Of a stretch of DNA of 64,000 nt, positions 44,958-54,099 are shown one piece after another (position 1 is the stretch's first letter; every line of letters starts with the position of its first letter). The DNA is from Flavobacterium plurextorum. Its GTDB lineage: Bacteria > Bacteroidota > Bacteroidia > Flavobacteriales > Flavobacteriaceae. The DNA lies in the NCBI RefSeq assembly GCF_002217395.1, contig NZ_MUHD01000016.1, positions 62,001 to 126,000 on the forward strand, given 5' to 3'. A model generated the notes under the pieces. It had not been told where the DNA came from and searched no databases. It saw only the letters and a list, made by a program, of their open reading frames with translations. The translations under genes were made by a program, and so were the position numbers.

Positions 44958-47219
44958 ATGAAAAACGCCAAACTTCAAGCCTTTATTCCATTGTTTTATT
45001 TAGTGTGGTCTGATGATCTTTTAACTCAAAAAGAATTCGCTACGTTAAAAGAATTTATAAAATCTCAAAAAAACCTTTCGGCCGAAGAACAAGAATATCT
45101 TCTTTCAAAAGTTGATATTTCAAATCCGCCTTCACGAAATGAGCTCACAAAGTGGAAATCAGATATTGAAGCTAATATAAAAGACAAATCGTCGATAAAA
45201 TCTATTTTTGACATTGCCGTTGCACTTTCAGAGAAAGACTTAGATATTTCGACTTTAGAAGCTGATTTTGCAAAACTAGAGAATGATCTTGGAATTCTGG
45301 GAGAAGAGGTAATTCAGAATTTTAGAACAAAATCAGATTCACTAACAGTTAACTCTCAAACGACAAACAATTTTGATGTTCAACAGTTAACGACAATTTT
45401 AAACGGCAAAGAAGCTTCAATTATTAATAGAGTAAAATCAATCCTTTCAAAGCCTGAGTTTGCTTATGAAACTTCTACAGATATTAATGTTTACCGTCAA
45501 ACAGTATATAAATGGTGTAAAATTTTAGCAGATGAAAATCTCGGAAATATGGCATATCCAAAGCAATATGGCGGAGGAGAAAATATAGCAGATTATTTTG
45601 CCATTATGGAAACATTGAGTTATCATGATTTGAGTTTGGTAATAAAATTTGGAGTTCAATTTGGACTTTGGGGAATGAGTGTGCAATCTCTTGGAACAGA
45701 GAAACATTATGCTAAATATCTAAAAGATATTGGTTCTTTAAAACTTCCAGGATGTTTTGCAATGACCGAAACACATCATGGATCTAATGTAAAAGGATTG
45801 GAAACTACGGCAACTTACAATCATAACGATCAAACTTTTACAGTTCATACGCCAAACAAAAATGCTCAAAAAGAATACATTGGCAACGCTGCAGTTCATG
45901 GTCAAATGGCAACTGTTTTTGCAAAACTAATTATTGACGGCCATGATTATGGTGTAAACGCTTTTATAGTTCCGCTAAGAGATACAGATGGAAATACTTT
46001 AAATGGAATTAAGATAGGAGATTGCGGTCATAAAATGGGCTTAAACGGTGTTGATAACGGAACCATCAGCTTTGATAATATGGTAATTCCGAAAGAAAAT
46101 ATGCTCGATCGATTTGCTTCAGTAAATGATAAAGGAGAATTTGAAAGTCCGATTCCGAGTGATAACAGACGCTTTTTTACGATGTTAGGAACTCTAGTTG
46201 GCGGAAGAATTGGGATTCCCCGTTCAGCCTTATCAGCAGCAAAATCGGGATTAACAATTGCGATTCGTTACAGCGATCAACGTCGACAATTTGGACCAGA
46301 AGGAGGATCAGAAGTTCCAATTTTAAATTACAGAATTCATCAGCGCCGTTTACTGCCGCATTTGGCAAAAACGTATGCTGTTCATTTTGCTCTGCAATAT
46401 CTCACTAATAGATTCTTGAATAGAACAGAAGCCGAAATGCAGGAAATTGAAGCATTGGCGGCTGGTTTGAAATCATATTCAACTTGGAGCACAAGAGATA
46501 TTCTGCAGGAATGCCGTGAAGCTTGCGGTGGAAAAGGATATCTGTCTGAGAACAGAATTGATGCGTTAAAAAATGACACCGAAATATACACCACTTTTGA
46601 AGGTGATAATACCGTTTTAATGCAGTTAACAGCAAAAAATCGTTTATCTGAATTTAGAAAATCCTTTGGTGAAATGGGATCACTGGGAATTATAAATTAT
46701 GTGTATGAAAATGCAAAGACTGCAATTACCGAAAAGAACCCAATTGCCACTCGCAGAACAGAAGACGAGCATTTACTTGATGGAGAATTCCATTTACAGG
46801 CTTTCATTCATAGAGAAAAAACAATTCTAGCATCAGCAGCAAAACGTATAAAAAGACTAATTGATGAGGGATTAGATACTTATGATGCGTTTAATGTAGT
46901 GCAGCATCAAATGATAGATGTGTCTCAAGCTTACTTAGAAAGAGTAGTTTTAGAACAGTTTCAAATCGCTGTTAAAGCTGTAGAAGATTTAAAAACAAAA
47001 GAAATATTGACAAAATTAAGTCAGTTATATGCACTTTCTCAATTAGAGAAAAACAAAGCTTGGTTTCTTGAAGATGGATATATGGAAGCGGCAAAAACAA
47101 AAGCCATCAGGAAAATGGTAAATCAATTATGTTGGGATATTCGTCCAGATGCTTTGGCTCTCGTAAATGCTTTCGATATTCCTGAAAGTTGTTTGTCTGC
47201 GCCAATTTCACAGTTGTAG
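44958..47219 (+). CDS. acyl-CoA dehydrogenase/oxidase-family protein, long form
   Basis: A 753-residue enzyme; the ATG at 44958 is preferred over the GTG at 44919 because the extra 13 residues come from repeat-like leader. An N-terminal helical domain of about 150 residues (AFIPLFYLVWSDDLLTQ...) precedes the ACAD core: FAD domain motifs GCFAMTETHHGSNVKGLETTA and DNRRFFTMLGTLVGGRIGIP, RQFGPEGGSEVPILNYRIHQ, and CREACGGKGYLSENRID. The C-terminal part is extended, as in peroxisomal-type acyl-CoA oxidases. It probably acts in fatty acid degradation; whether it is a dehydrogenase or an oxidase cannot be decided from sequence. Confidence 0.88.
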   Translation: MKNAKLQAFIPLFYLVWSDDLLTQKEFATLKEFIKSQKNLSAEEQEYLLSKVDISNPPSRNELTKWKSDIEANIKDKSSIKSIFDIAVALSEKDLDISTLEADFAKLENDLGILGEEVIQNFRTKSDSLTVNSQTTNNFDVQQLTTILNGKEASIINRVKSILSKPEFAYETSTDINVYRQTVYKWCKILADENLGNMAYPKQYGGGENIADYFAIMETLSYHDLSLVIKFGVQFGLWGMSVQSLGTEKHYAKYLKDIGSLKLPGCFAMTETHHGSNVKGLETTATYNHNDQTFTVHTPNKNAQKEYIGNAAVHGQMATVFAKLIIDGHDYGVNAFIVPLRDTDGNTLNGIKIGDCGHKMGLNGVDNGTISFDNMVIPKENMLDRFASVNDKGEFESPIPSDNRRFFTMLGTLVGGRIGIPRSALSAAKSGLTIAIRYSDQRRQFGPEGGSEVPILNYRIHQRRLLPHLAKTYAVHFALQYLTNRFLNRTEAEMQEIEALAAGLKSYSTWSTRDILQECREACGGKGYLSENRIDALKNDTEIYTTFEGDNTVLMQLTAKNRLSEFRKSFGEMGSLGIINYVYENAKTAITEKNPIATRRTEDEHLLDGEFHLQAFIHREKTILASAAKRIKRLIDEGLDTYDAFNVVQHQMIDVSQAYLERVVLEQFQIAVKAVEDLKTKEILTKLSQLYALSQLEKNKAWFLEDGYMEAAKTKAIRKMVNQLCWDIRPDALALVNAFDIPESCLSAPISQL

Positions 47220-47229
47220 CATTAAAAAA

Positions 47230-47345
47230 AATGCTCCGCTGGGGCTTTCAAAACAAATAAAAATTCAGTACCAACTGGTGTTCAAATAAAAATACCTGAA
47301 CATAATGAAAGTGCCCAAAGCCTCCGAACTATGTTTCTCCTAGTT
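47230..47345. repeat. degenerate CTCCGCTGGAGC-family element
   Basis: GCTCCGCTGGGGCTTT (47232-47247) shares the core of the elements at 20446-20560, followed by TACCAACTGGTG and AAGCCTCCGAA words. The copy is more degraded and has no clean stem. Confidence 0.45.
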
Positions 47346-47390
47346 TTTTAAATAAAATATTTAGGAACAAGAGCAATGTGAATACTTTAT

Positions 47391-47398
47391 TATATTTG
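47391..47398 (+). promoter_or_regulatory. -7 box TATATTTG of the DUF6377 gene
   Basis: TATATTTG fits TAnnTTTG and lies 25 bases before the TTG start. Confidence 0.45.
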
Positions 47399-47423
47399 TA
47401 ACTCTTATTTACCTTAAATCAAC

Positions 47424-49067
47424 TTGAAAAAATATTTACTGTTTTTATTATTCGTTTTTGTAAACGTTCCCGTATTTGCTGCCGACAGCATTGATGATAT
47501 TTTAGCTAAACTAAATCGTGCTTTAGAAAACAAAGAACATTACGTTAAACTTAAAGAAGAACGAATTTTAAACTTCAAAAAGATTAAATCGGATAGTTTA
47601 ACAAAGGAACAGGAATACAATTACAACAAAACATTATATACAGAATATCAAAAATTCAATTCTGATTCAGCTATTTTCTATGTAAAAAAGAACTTGAAAA
47701 TTGCAGATCAGCTTCAAAACAAGGATTTACTGCATTTGGCTCAATTACAGTTAGTAACACTTTATTCTTCATCAGGAAAATATCGCGAATCTGAAGCCAT
47801 TTTAAAAAGTATTGACAAGAGTAAATTATCAAAAAATTTACTGCCAAATTATTTCATCGCTTATCGCGAGTTTTTTGAGCACTATGCGGCCAACAGTTAT
47901 AGTATTCAGTATATTGAACAGATACAAAAATATAGAGATTCTTTATTAACCATTTTAGATCCGCAATCGATAACTTATAAAATCAATAAAATTCAGCAGG
48001 ATATTTATCATAAAAAGTTATCAAGCGCTCAAAAACAGCTGCTGTTTCTATTGAAAAATTCAAAAGAAGAAGAACCTCAATATGCAATGATTACCTATTT
48101 ATTGGGGAAAATTTATGAGCAGACACATCAAGTAGAATTACAAAAAAAATACTATGCGCTGTCAGCCACCGCAGATATTAAAAATGTAAACAAAGACAAT
48201 GCATCTATTCAGGAACTGGCTTTAGTTTTTTATGAAATAGAAGATGTCGATATGGCTTACAAACTTACACAATCAGCTATTGAAGATGCTCTTTACTGCA
48301 ATGTACAATTTCGGACCTTATTAATGTCCGAAGTATATTCGATTATTAATACCGTTTATTTAGAAAAAGAGGCAAAACGTAAAACAGAATTGCAGCTGTA
48401 TTTGTTATGTATCAGTTTATTATCGGCTTTTTTGATTGTAGCTGTGATTTATGTTTACAAACAAATGAAAAGAGTTTCTAAAATTCGTGGAGAACTTTAT
48501 GAAACAAGTCAGAAATTAGCAGAATTAAATCAAGATATTTCCAAAACAAACAAGCAGTTACAAGAGCGTAACGCGCAATTATCAGAATCAAACCATATTA
48601 AAGAGGAGTATATTGCTCATTTTTTCAGTCTTTGTTCGACTTACATCAATAAATTAGAAAATTACCGAATCATTCTGAATAAGAAAGCTACAGCAAAACA
48701 ATTCGATGAGATTTATAAAATTCTAAAATCTACGACTCTTGTAGATAATGAGCTTGAAGAGTTGTATAAAAACTTTGATATTATTTTCTTGAATTTATAT
48801 CCAACATTTGTAAAGGACTTTAATGCGCTTTTGATCAAGGAGGAACAGATCGTTTTAAAACAGGGAGAATTACTAAATACAGAGCTTCGAATTTTTGCAT
48901 TAATCCGACTTGGAATTACAGACAGCGTTAAGATTGCTGCATTTCTTCGCTATTCTTTAAGCACAATTTACAATTATCGAACAAGAGCTCGTAATAAAGC
49001 AGCAGTTTCGAGAAATGATTTTGAAGAAATGGTCATAAAAATTGGTTTGATTACACAAAAAGCATAG
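47424..49067 (+). CDS. DUF6377-type membrane transcriptional regulator
   Basis: A 547-residue protein with a signal peptide (MKKYLLFLLFVFVNVPVFAAD), a periplasmic helical-repeat (TPR-like) region of about 300 residues, one membrane segment (LYLLCISLLSAFLIVAVIYVYK, about residues 328-350), a coiled coil (about 355-395) and a cytoplasmic part ending in a helix-turn-helix (DSVKIAAFLRYSLSTIYNYRTRARNKA). I start at the TTG at 47424 because no ATG fits and the signal peptide begins there. The layout is of a one-component sensor of carbohydrate products. It is directly upstream of a GH3 gene, which it probably regulates. Confidence 0.85.
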   Translation: MKKYLLFLLFVFVNVPVFAADSIDDILAKLNRALENKEHYVKLKEERILNFKKIKSDSLTKEQEYNYNKTLYTEYQKFNSDSAIFYVKKNLKIADQLQNKDLLHLAQLQLVTLYSSSGKYRESEAILKSIDKSKLSKNLLPNYFIAYREFFEHYAANSYSIQYIEQIQKYRDSLLTILDPQSITYKINKIQQDIYHKKLSSAQKQLLFLLKNSKEEEPQYAMITYLLGKIYEQTHQVELQKKYYALSATADIKNVNKDNASIQELALVFYEIEDVDMAYKLTQSAIEDALYCNVQFRTLLMSEVYSIINTVYLEKEAKRKTELQLYLLCISLLSAFLIVAVIYVYKQMKRVSKIRGELYETSQKLAELNQDISKTNKQLQERNAQLSESNHIKEEYIAHFFSLCSTYINKLENYRIILNKKATAKQFDEIYKILKSTTLVDNELEELYKNFDIIFLNLYPTFVKDFNALLIKEEQIVLKQGELLNTELRIFALIRLGITDSVKIAAFLRYSLSTIYNYRTRARNKAAVSRNDFEEMVIKIGLITQKA

Positions 49068-49083
49068 TTTTTTGTTTTAAAAC

Positions 49084-49161
49084 CACTACTTTTTTAGCTT
49101 CTTAATTTTTATTAAAATATTAATAATCAATATTTTGCATTTTTAATTCACTACTTTTTTT
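49084..49161 (+). promoter_or_regulatory. direct repeat CACTACTTTTTT upstream of the GH3 gene
   Basis: The 12-base word CACTACTTTTTT occurs at 49084-49095 and again at 49149-49160, 65 bases apart (about six helical turns), in the 206-base gap before the GH3 gene. It may be the site of the DUF6377 regulator; no other repeat fits. Confidence 0.45.
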
Positions 49162-49273
49162 CGTTTAAAAATCTAACACGAACTATAACGTTTTAGTTTT
49201 ACAATATTATTAAAAGGTGCAAAATGATTACTTGTGTCTTTAATTAAATTGAATGCTTAAATAATTAATAGTT

Positions 49274-51490
49274 ATGTTTAAAAACGTTAAAACAATCGTT
49301 GTTTTAGTTTTATTGAGTTCATTCGGATTGAATGCACAAAATAAAGTTCCTGTTTATCTAGATGATAAAAAGCCAATTAGTGAACGTGTAGAGGATGCGC
49401 TTTCGCGAATGACAATCGAGGAAAAAATCGCCATGATTCATGCGCAGTCAAAATTCAGCTCTCCAGGTGTACCGCGATTAGGAATTCCAGAAAACTGGAT
49501 GACTGACGGACCTCACGGGATTCGTCCTGAAGTAAAATGGGATGAATGGGACCAAGCTGGCTGGACAAACGATTCTTGTATTGCATTTCCAGCTTTAACG
49601 GCACTTTCGGCAACATGGAATAAAGAACTGGCTCATTTATACGGTAAATCACTTGGAGAAGAGGCACGTTACCGTAACAAAAATGTACTATTAGGACCTG
49701 GAGTAAACATATACAGAAGCCCATTAAACGGTCGTAACTTTGAATATATGGGTGAGGATCCGTTTTTAGCTTCAAAAATGGTCGTTCCTTATATCAAAGG
49801 AGTTCAATCGAACGGAGTAGCGGCTTGTGTAAAACATTTTGCTTTAAACAATCAAGAAACAAAACGTAATTCTGTTGATGTAATCGTAGATGATCGTGCT
49901 TTGTACGAAATATACCTTCCTGCTTTTAAAGCTGCAGTACAAGAAGGCGACGTATGGTCAATCATGGGAGCTTACAACAAATATAAAGGTCAGCAATGTT
50001 GTCATAACGAGTTTTTATTAAATGACATTCTGCGCGGTGAATGGGGCTTTAAAGGAGCTGTAGTTTCAGATTGGGGAGGTGTCAGCGATACAAAACAATC
50101 TATTCATAATGGTTTGGACATGGAATTTGGTTCTTGGACAAACGGACTTTCTTGGGGAACAAGTAATGCTTATGATAATTATTTCTTAGCAAAACCTTAC
50201 TCTGAAATGATTAGAAAAGGTGAAGTTGGAACTAAAGAACTAGATGAAAAAGTACGTCGTGTTTTACGTTTATCTTTCTTGACTACAATGGATAGAAATC
50301 GTCCTTTTGGATCTTTTGGAACACCAGAACATGCTGAAGCTGGCCGTAAAATTGCCGAAGAAGGAATCGTTTTACTTCAAAATACAAATAACATTCTGCC
50401 AATTAATCTTTCTAAAACTAAGAAAATTGCGGTGATTGGAGAGAATGCAATTAAAATGATGACTGTTGGAGGTGGAAGTTCTTCGCTTAAAGCAAAATAT
50501 GAGATTACACCTCTTGAAGGTTTAAAGAAAAGAATTGGCAGTCAAGCTGAAATTGTTTACGCTCGTGGTTATGTAGGAGATCCAACAAGCGATTATAATG
50601 GAGTTATCGCCAAAGTAAGCTTAGAAGACAAACGTTCTCCTGCAGAATTGACTGCAGAAGCCTTAAAGGCAGCTAAAGATGCAGATATTGTTCTTTTCAT
50701 CGGCGGTTTAAACAAAAGCGATAAACAAGATGCTGAAGGATTCGACCGTACAGAACTTGGACTTCCTTACAATCAGGATAAATTAATTACTGATTTAGCC
50801 AAAGTAAATAAAAACATCGTTTTTGTAAATATATCTGGAAATGCAGTTGCAATGCCTTGGATTAAAGAAGTTCCGGGAATTGTACAAGGTTGGTTCTTAG
50901 GAACAGAGGCAGGAACTGCTCTAGCGGCAATTTTAGTTGGAGATGCAAATCCATCAGGAAAACTTTCTTTTACTTTTCCAGCCAAATTATCAGACAATGG
51001 AGCGCACGCTTTAGGTGAGTTTCCGGGTGGAGATACTGTAAAATACAACGAAAGTATTTTTGTTGGTTACAGATGGGCTGATAAACAAAAAGCAAAACCA
51101 TTATTCTCGTTTGGTCATGGTTTGAGTTACACCACTTTTGCATACGGAAAAGTTACGGCTGACAAAAAACAAATGACAGCAGGAGATCAAATTACATTTT
51201 CTGTAAAAGTAAAAAATACAGGAAGCAGAGAAGGATCAGAAGTTGTACAGCTTTACATTAGTGATTTGAAATCTTCATTACCGCGTCCGATAAAAGAACT
51301 AAAAGGTTTTGAGAAAATCTCGCTTAAAGCTGGAGAAGAAAAAACAGTAACTTTTACGGTTGATAAAACAGCGTTAAGTTTCTTTGATGATAAAAAACAT
51401 GACTGGGTTGCGGAGCCTGGAGATTTCGAAGCAATTATTGGAGCTTCTTCAACAGATATAAAATCTAAAGTGGGATTCTCACTTAAATAA
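49274..51490 (+). CDS. bglX: glycoside hydrolase family 3 beta-glucosidase
   Basis: A 738-residue secreted enzyme: signal peptide ending at GLNAQ, GH3 N-terminal TIM barrel (about 30-350), GH3 C-terminal domain (about 375-600) and a fibronectin III-like domain at the end (about 650-735). The catalytic nucleophile is D266 in GAVVSDWGGV; KHFALNNQET and RNFEYMGEDP are family motifs. It removes terminal beta-linked glucose or xylose from oligosaccharides, probably in the periplasm. No T9SS tail is present. It follows the DUF6377 regulator. Confidence 0.94.
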   Translation: MFKNVKTIVVLVLLSSFGLNAQNKVPVYLDDKKPISERVEDALSRMTIEEKIAMIHAQSKFSSPGVPRLGIPENWMTDGPHGIRPEVKWDEWDQAGWTNDSCIAFPALTALSATWNKELAHLYGKSLGEEARYRNKNVLLGPGVNIYRSPLNGRNFEYMGEDPFLASKMVVPYIKGVQSNGVAACVKHFALNNQETKRNSVDVIVDDRALYEIYLPAFKAAVQEGDVWSIMGAYNKYKGQQCCHNEFLLNDILRGEWGFKGAVVSDWGGVSDTKQSIHNGLDMEFGSWTNGLSWGTSNAYDNYFLAKPYSEMIRKGEVGTKELDEKVRRVLRLSFLTTMDRNRPFGSFGTPEHAEAGRKIAEEGIVLLQNTNNILPINLSKTKKIAVIGENAIKMMTVGGGSSSLKAKYEITPLEGLKKRIGSQAEIVYARGYVGDPTSDYNGVIAKVSLEDKRSPAELTAEALKAAKDADIVLFIGGLNKSDKQDAEGFDRTELGLPYNQDKLITDLAKVNKNIVFVNISGNAVAMPWIKEVPGIVQGWFLGTEAGTALAAILVGDANPSGKLSFTFPAKLSDNGAHALGEFPGGDTVKYNESIFVGYRWADKQKAKPLFSFGHGLSYTTFAYGKVTADKKQMTAGDQITFSVKVKNTGSREGSEVVQLYISDLKSSLPRPIKELKGFEKISLKAGEEKTVTFTVDKTALSFFDDKKHDWVAEPGDFEAIIGASSTDIKSKVGFSLK

Positions 51491-51519
51491 TTTCATTATT
51501 TCTAAATTGGTTGGTTAGT

Positions 51520-51554
51520 AAAGCTGCAAGTGTAAAAAGTTGCAGCTTTGCTTT
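51520..51554 (+). terminator. terminator-like hairpin after bglX
   Basis: AAAGCTGCAA and TTGCAGCTTT pair around a ten-base loop; only a short T-rich tail (TTTGCTTTTG) follows, so efficiency may be modest. Confidence 0.65.
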
Positions 51555-51651
51555 TGAACTAAACTTATCATTAAGATATTATCTAATTTAAGGATTGAAC
51601 TTGCTATCTTACAGGGTAAAAATAAAATACTTTATTGTTTAAATTGTTATT

Positions 51652-52302
51652 ATGAAAAAAGCTTTACTTGGGGCAATGACTTTGTTTTTAGCCCAAAATC
51701 TATCGGCGCAAAGCCTGAACAAAATGCAATGGTTTAATGAACCTGAAAAATGGGAAATTAAAAACAATGCTTTAATTATGAATGTTACTGCAAACAGTGA
51801 TTACTGGCGTATTTCACATTATGGTTTTACGGTTGATGACGCCCCTTTTTATTATGCTAATTACGGAGGAGAGTTTGAAGTAAAGGTAAAATTGACAGGA
51901 AACTATATTGCTCGTTTTGACCAAATGGGACTTATGATTCGCGTTGATGAAAAAAATTATATTAAAACCGGAGTTGAGTTTGTAGACGGCAAGTTTAATA
52001 TTAGCACCGTAGTGACTCACGACAAAAGTGATTGGAGTGTTACAACGCTAGAAAAAGCACCGCCTTTTATTTGGATAAAAGCAGTAAGAAGATTAGATGC
52101 TGTTGAAGTATTTTTCTCTTACGACGATAAAAATTATATGATGACCAGAAATGCACCTTTACAGGATAATAAGCCCGTGATGGTAGGATTAATGGCCGCT
52201 TCTCCAGACGGAAAGGGTTTTGAAGCAAAATTTGAAAATTTCTCTGTAAAACATCTACCTGATCAACGCAGAGCAGAATGGCTTAAAAATCACCAAGAGT
52301 AG
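51652..52302 (+). CDS. secreted DUF1349 protein (concanavalin-like fold)
   Basis: A 216-residue protein with a signal peptide (MKKALLGAMTLFLAQNLSAQ) and a DUF1349 beta-sandwich: MQWFNEPEKWEIKNNALIMNVTANSDYWRIS, YGGEFEVKVKLTGNYIARFDQMGLMIRVDEKNYIKTGVEF and GLMAASPDGKGFEAKFENF. Members are laminin/concanavalin-like lectins seen in carbohydrate-related loci, which agrees with its place after bglX. Binding ligand unknown; the conserved 'GLMxR...WIKxG' pattern is intact. Confidence 0.87.
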   Translation: MKKALLGAMTLFLAQNLSAQSLNKMQWFNEPEKWEIKNNALIMNVTANSDYWRISHYGFTVDDAPFYYANYGGEFEVKVKLTGNYIARFDQMGLMIRVDEKNYIKTGVEFVDGKFNISTVVTHDKSDWSVTTLEKAPPFIWIKAVRRLDAVEVFFSYDDKNYMMTRNAPLQDNKPVMVGLMAASPDGKGFEAKFENFSVKHLPDQRRAEWLKNHQE

Positions 52303-52487
52303 TTAATTGAGAAAATTAGATAATTGGTTACTTTAACAGCTTTCTATTTTACTTTGCCGGTGGTAATTAATTCTAACGCATAGAAACATAGATTTAAAAT
52401 ATTAAAAATGTATTTCACTTATTCGAAAAACACAAAGTTTAGAATGCGAAAGAAATATATTTCTTCTTTGTATTATTTTGTAAAATA

Positions 52488-52529
52488 AAGCGTACTATTT
52501 TTTAAGTATCAAAAAAATAGTACGCTTTA
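52488..52529 (+). terminator. long hairpin in the 400-bp gap before the acyltransferase gene
   Basis: AAAGCGTACTATTTTTT and its complement AAAAAAATAGTACGCTTT (one mismatch in A/T run length) pair around AAGTATC. No long T run follows, so it is a possible terminator or attenuator. The rest of 52303-52703 is AT-rich with no gene that I can see. Confidence 0.5.
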
Positions 52530-52703
52530 AGCAGAGACTGACAGATAAATATTAAGTTGCTATATTTTTTCTTCTTATTGCAAAAAAAATGCAAAAAATT
52601 TGCGGCTAAGTCAAAAACCAGCCATTAATTGTAAAAAAAAGCGCTATTTTAGCCAATGCCAAATAACATAAATTAATCTTTTAACCACAAAAAAAAGTAT
52701 TTT

Positions 52704-53852
52704 ATGAGTTCAATTTCTATTGACATTAAACCAAAAAAACATTATGAAATTTTAGACGGTTTACGAGGAGTAGCCGCAGTTCTAGTCGTTATTTTTCACA
52801 TTTTCGAGGCTTTTAATGAGGGAAGCCGATTTAAACAACTTATGAATCACGGTTATTTGGCTGTTGATTTCTTTTTTCTTTTATCAGGTTTTGTTGTAGC
52901 ATATGCTTATGATGACCGCTGGGGCAAATTGACACAATGGGAGTTTTACAAACGTCGTTTAATTCGTTTACAGCCCATGGTTATTATGGGAATGATAATA
53001 GGAGCGATTTTCTATTATTTTCAAGCTTCAGATATAATGTTTCCACAAATTGCAGGAATGGAAGTGTGGAAAGTAATTTTAACCATGGTAATTGGTTTTA
53101 CTTTATTGCCAATTCCGCCATCATTAGAAATCAGAGGATGGGGAGAAATGCATCCGTTAGATGGACCGGCATGGTCGTTATTCTTTGAATATATTGGTAA
53201 TATTTTATACGCATTATTCTTTCGTAAATTTTCAAATACTGTGTTATCAATCTTCGTTTTGATATTTGCGGGAATGCTTATCAATTTAACTGTTTTTGGA
53301 CCAAAAGGTGATGTTATTGGAGGTTGGTCGTTAAATCTTGAGCAAATGAATATTGGTTTTACACGTTTGTTGTATCCATTCTTTGCAGGAGTTTTATTGT
53401 CACGATTAGGAAAACTAATTCATATCAAAGGTGCTTTCTGGGTTTGCAGCCTTTTAATCATCATTATTTTCAGTATTCCAAGACTTGGAGATGAAAACAG
53501 CTTGTGGATGAACGGTTTATACGAATCATTTTGTATCATTGTTTTGTTTCCAATAATTGTTGCAATTGGAGCAGGAGGGCAGATCACAAATCTTGTATCC
53601 CTTAAAGTTTGTAAAGCTTTAGGAGATATTTCATATCCAATTTACATCATACATTATCCATTAATTTACTGGTATATGGCTTGGGTTGCCGATAACAAAG
53701 TTACTTTGAAAGAAGGATATCCATTAGGAATTGGAGTTTTATTTGCAAGTATTGTAATTGCAATATTATGTTTGAAATTCTATGATGAGCCAGTTCGTAA
53801 TTGGCTTACAAATAAATATCAAAAACTTAAAGTTGCCGTAGCTAATAATTAG
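52704..53852 (+). CDS. membrane acyltransferase (acyltransferase family 3, OafA-like)
   Basis: A 382-residue polytopic membrane protein. HYEILDGLRGVAAVLVVIFHIFEAF is the family signature with the catalytic histidine, followed by VDFFFLLSGFVVAYAYDDRW and FYKRRLIRLQPMVIMG; the C-terminal segment IYIIHYPLIYW is also typical. Such proteins transfer acetyl or other acyl groups onto sugars of surface glycans or small molecules. Ten membrane segments are likely. It is monocistronic and followed by a tandem repeat array. The acceptor is unknown. Confidence 0.88.
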   Translation: MSSISIDIKPKKHYEILDGLRGVAAVLVVIFHIFEAFNEGSRFKQLMNHGYLAVDFFFLLSGFVVAYAYDDRWGKLTQWEFYKRRLIRLQPMVIMGMIIGAIFYYFQASDIMFPQIAGMEVWKVILTMVIGFTLLPIPPSLEIRGWGEMHPLDGPAWSLFFEYIGNILYALFFRKFSNTVLSIFVLIFAGMLINLTVFGPKGDVIGGWSLNLEQMNIGFTRLLYPFFAGVLLSRLGKLIHIKGAFWVCSLLIIIIFSIPRLGDENSLWMNGLYESFCIIVLFPIIVAIGAGGQITNLVSLKVCKALGDISYPIYIIHYPLIYWYMAWVADNKVTLKEGYPLGIGVLFASIVIAILCLKFYDEPVRNWLTNKYQKLKVAVANN

Positions 53853-53879
53853 TTTTTGTTAGGAACAAAGGCTCAGAGG

Positions 53880-54096
53880 GGCAAAGGTTCAAAGTAAAGA
53901 AACTATAAAAAAGGTTCAAAGGGCAAAGTAAAAAAAACTCTGTCCCTCTGAACCTTTGCAACTTTGAACCTAAAAAAAGGGACAAAGTAAAAAACTCTGT
54001 CCTTCTGAACCTTTGCAACTTTGAACCTAAAAAAAAAGGGACAAAGTAAAAAAACTCTGCCCCTTTGAACCTTTGTAACTTTGAACCTAAATAAAA
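53880..54096. repeat. tandem array of a 58-59 bp unit, AGGTTCAAAG family
   Basis: Three near-identical units begin at 53921, 53979 and 54038; each reads GGG(A)CAAAGTAAAAAA, CTCTGTCC, CTCTGAACCTTTGCAACTTTGAACCTAAAA. A degenerate leading copy lies at 53880-53920. Unit ends are complementary to the start words, so each can form a stem. It fills the gap between two convergent genes. Confidence 0.85.
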
Positions 54097-54099
54097 AAC

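Noticed and set aside
53880..54096. Possible CRISPR array
   Set aside because: The three units follow directly on each other with no unique spacers, and no cas gene is near; it is a simple tandem repeat.
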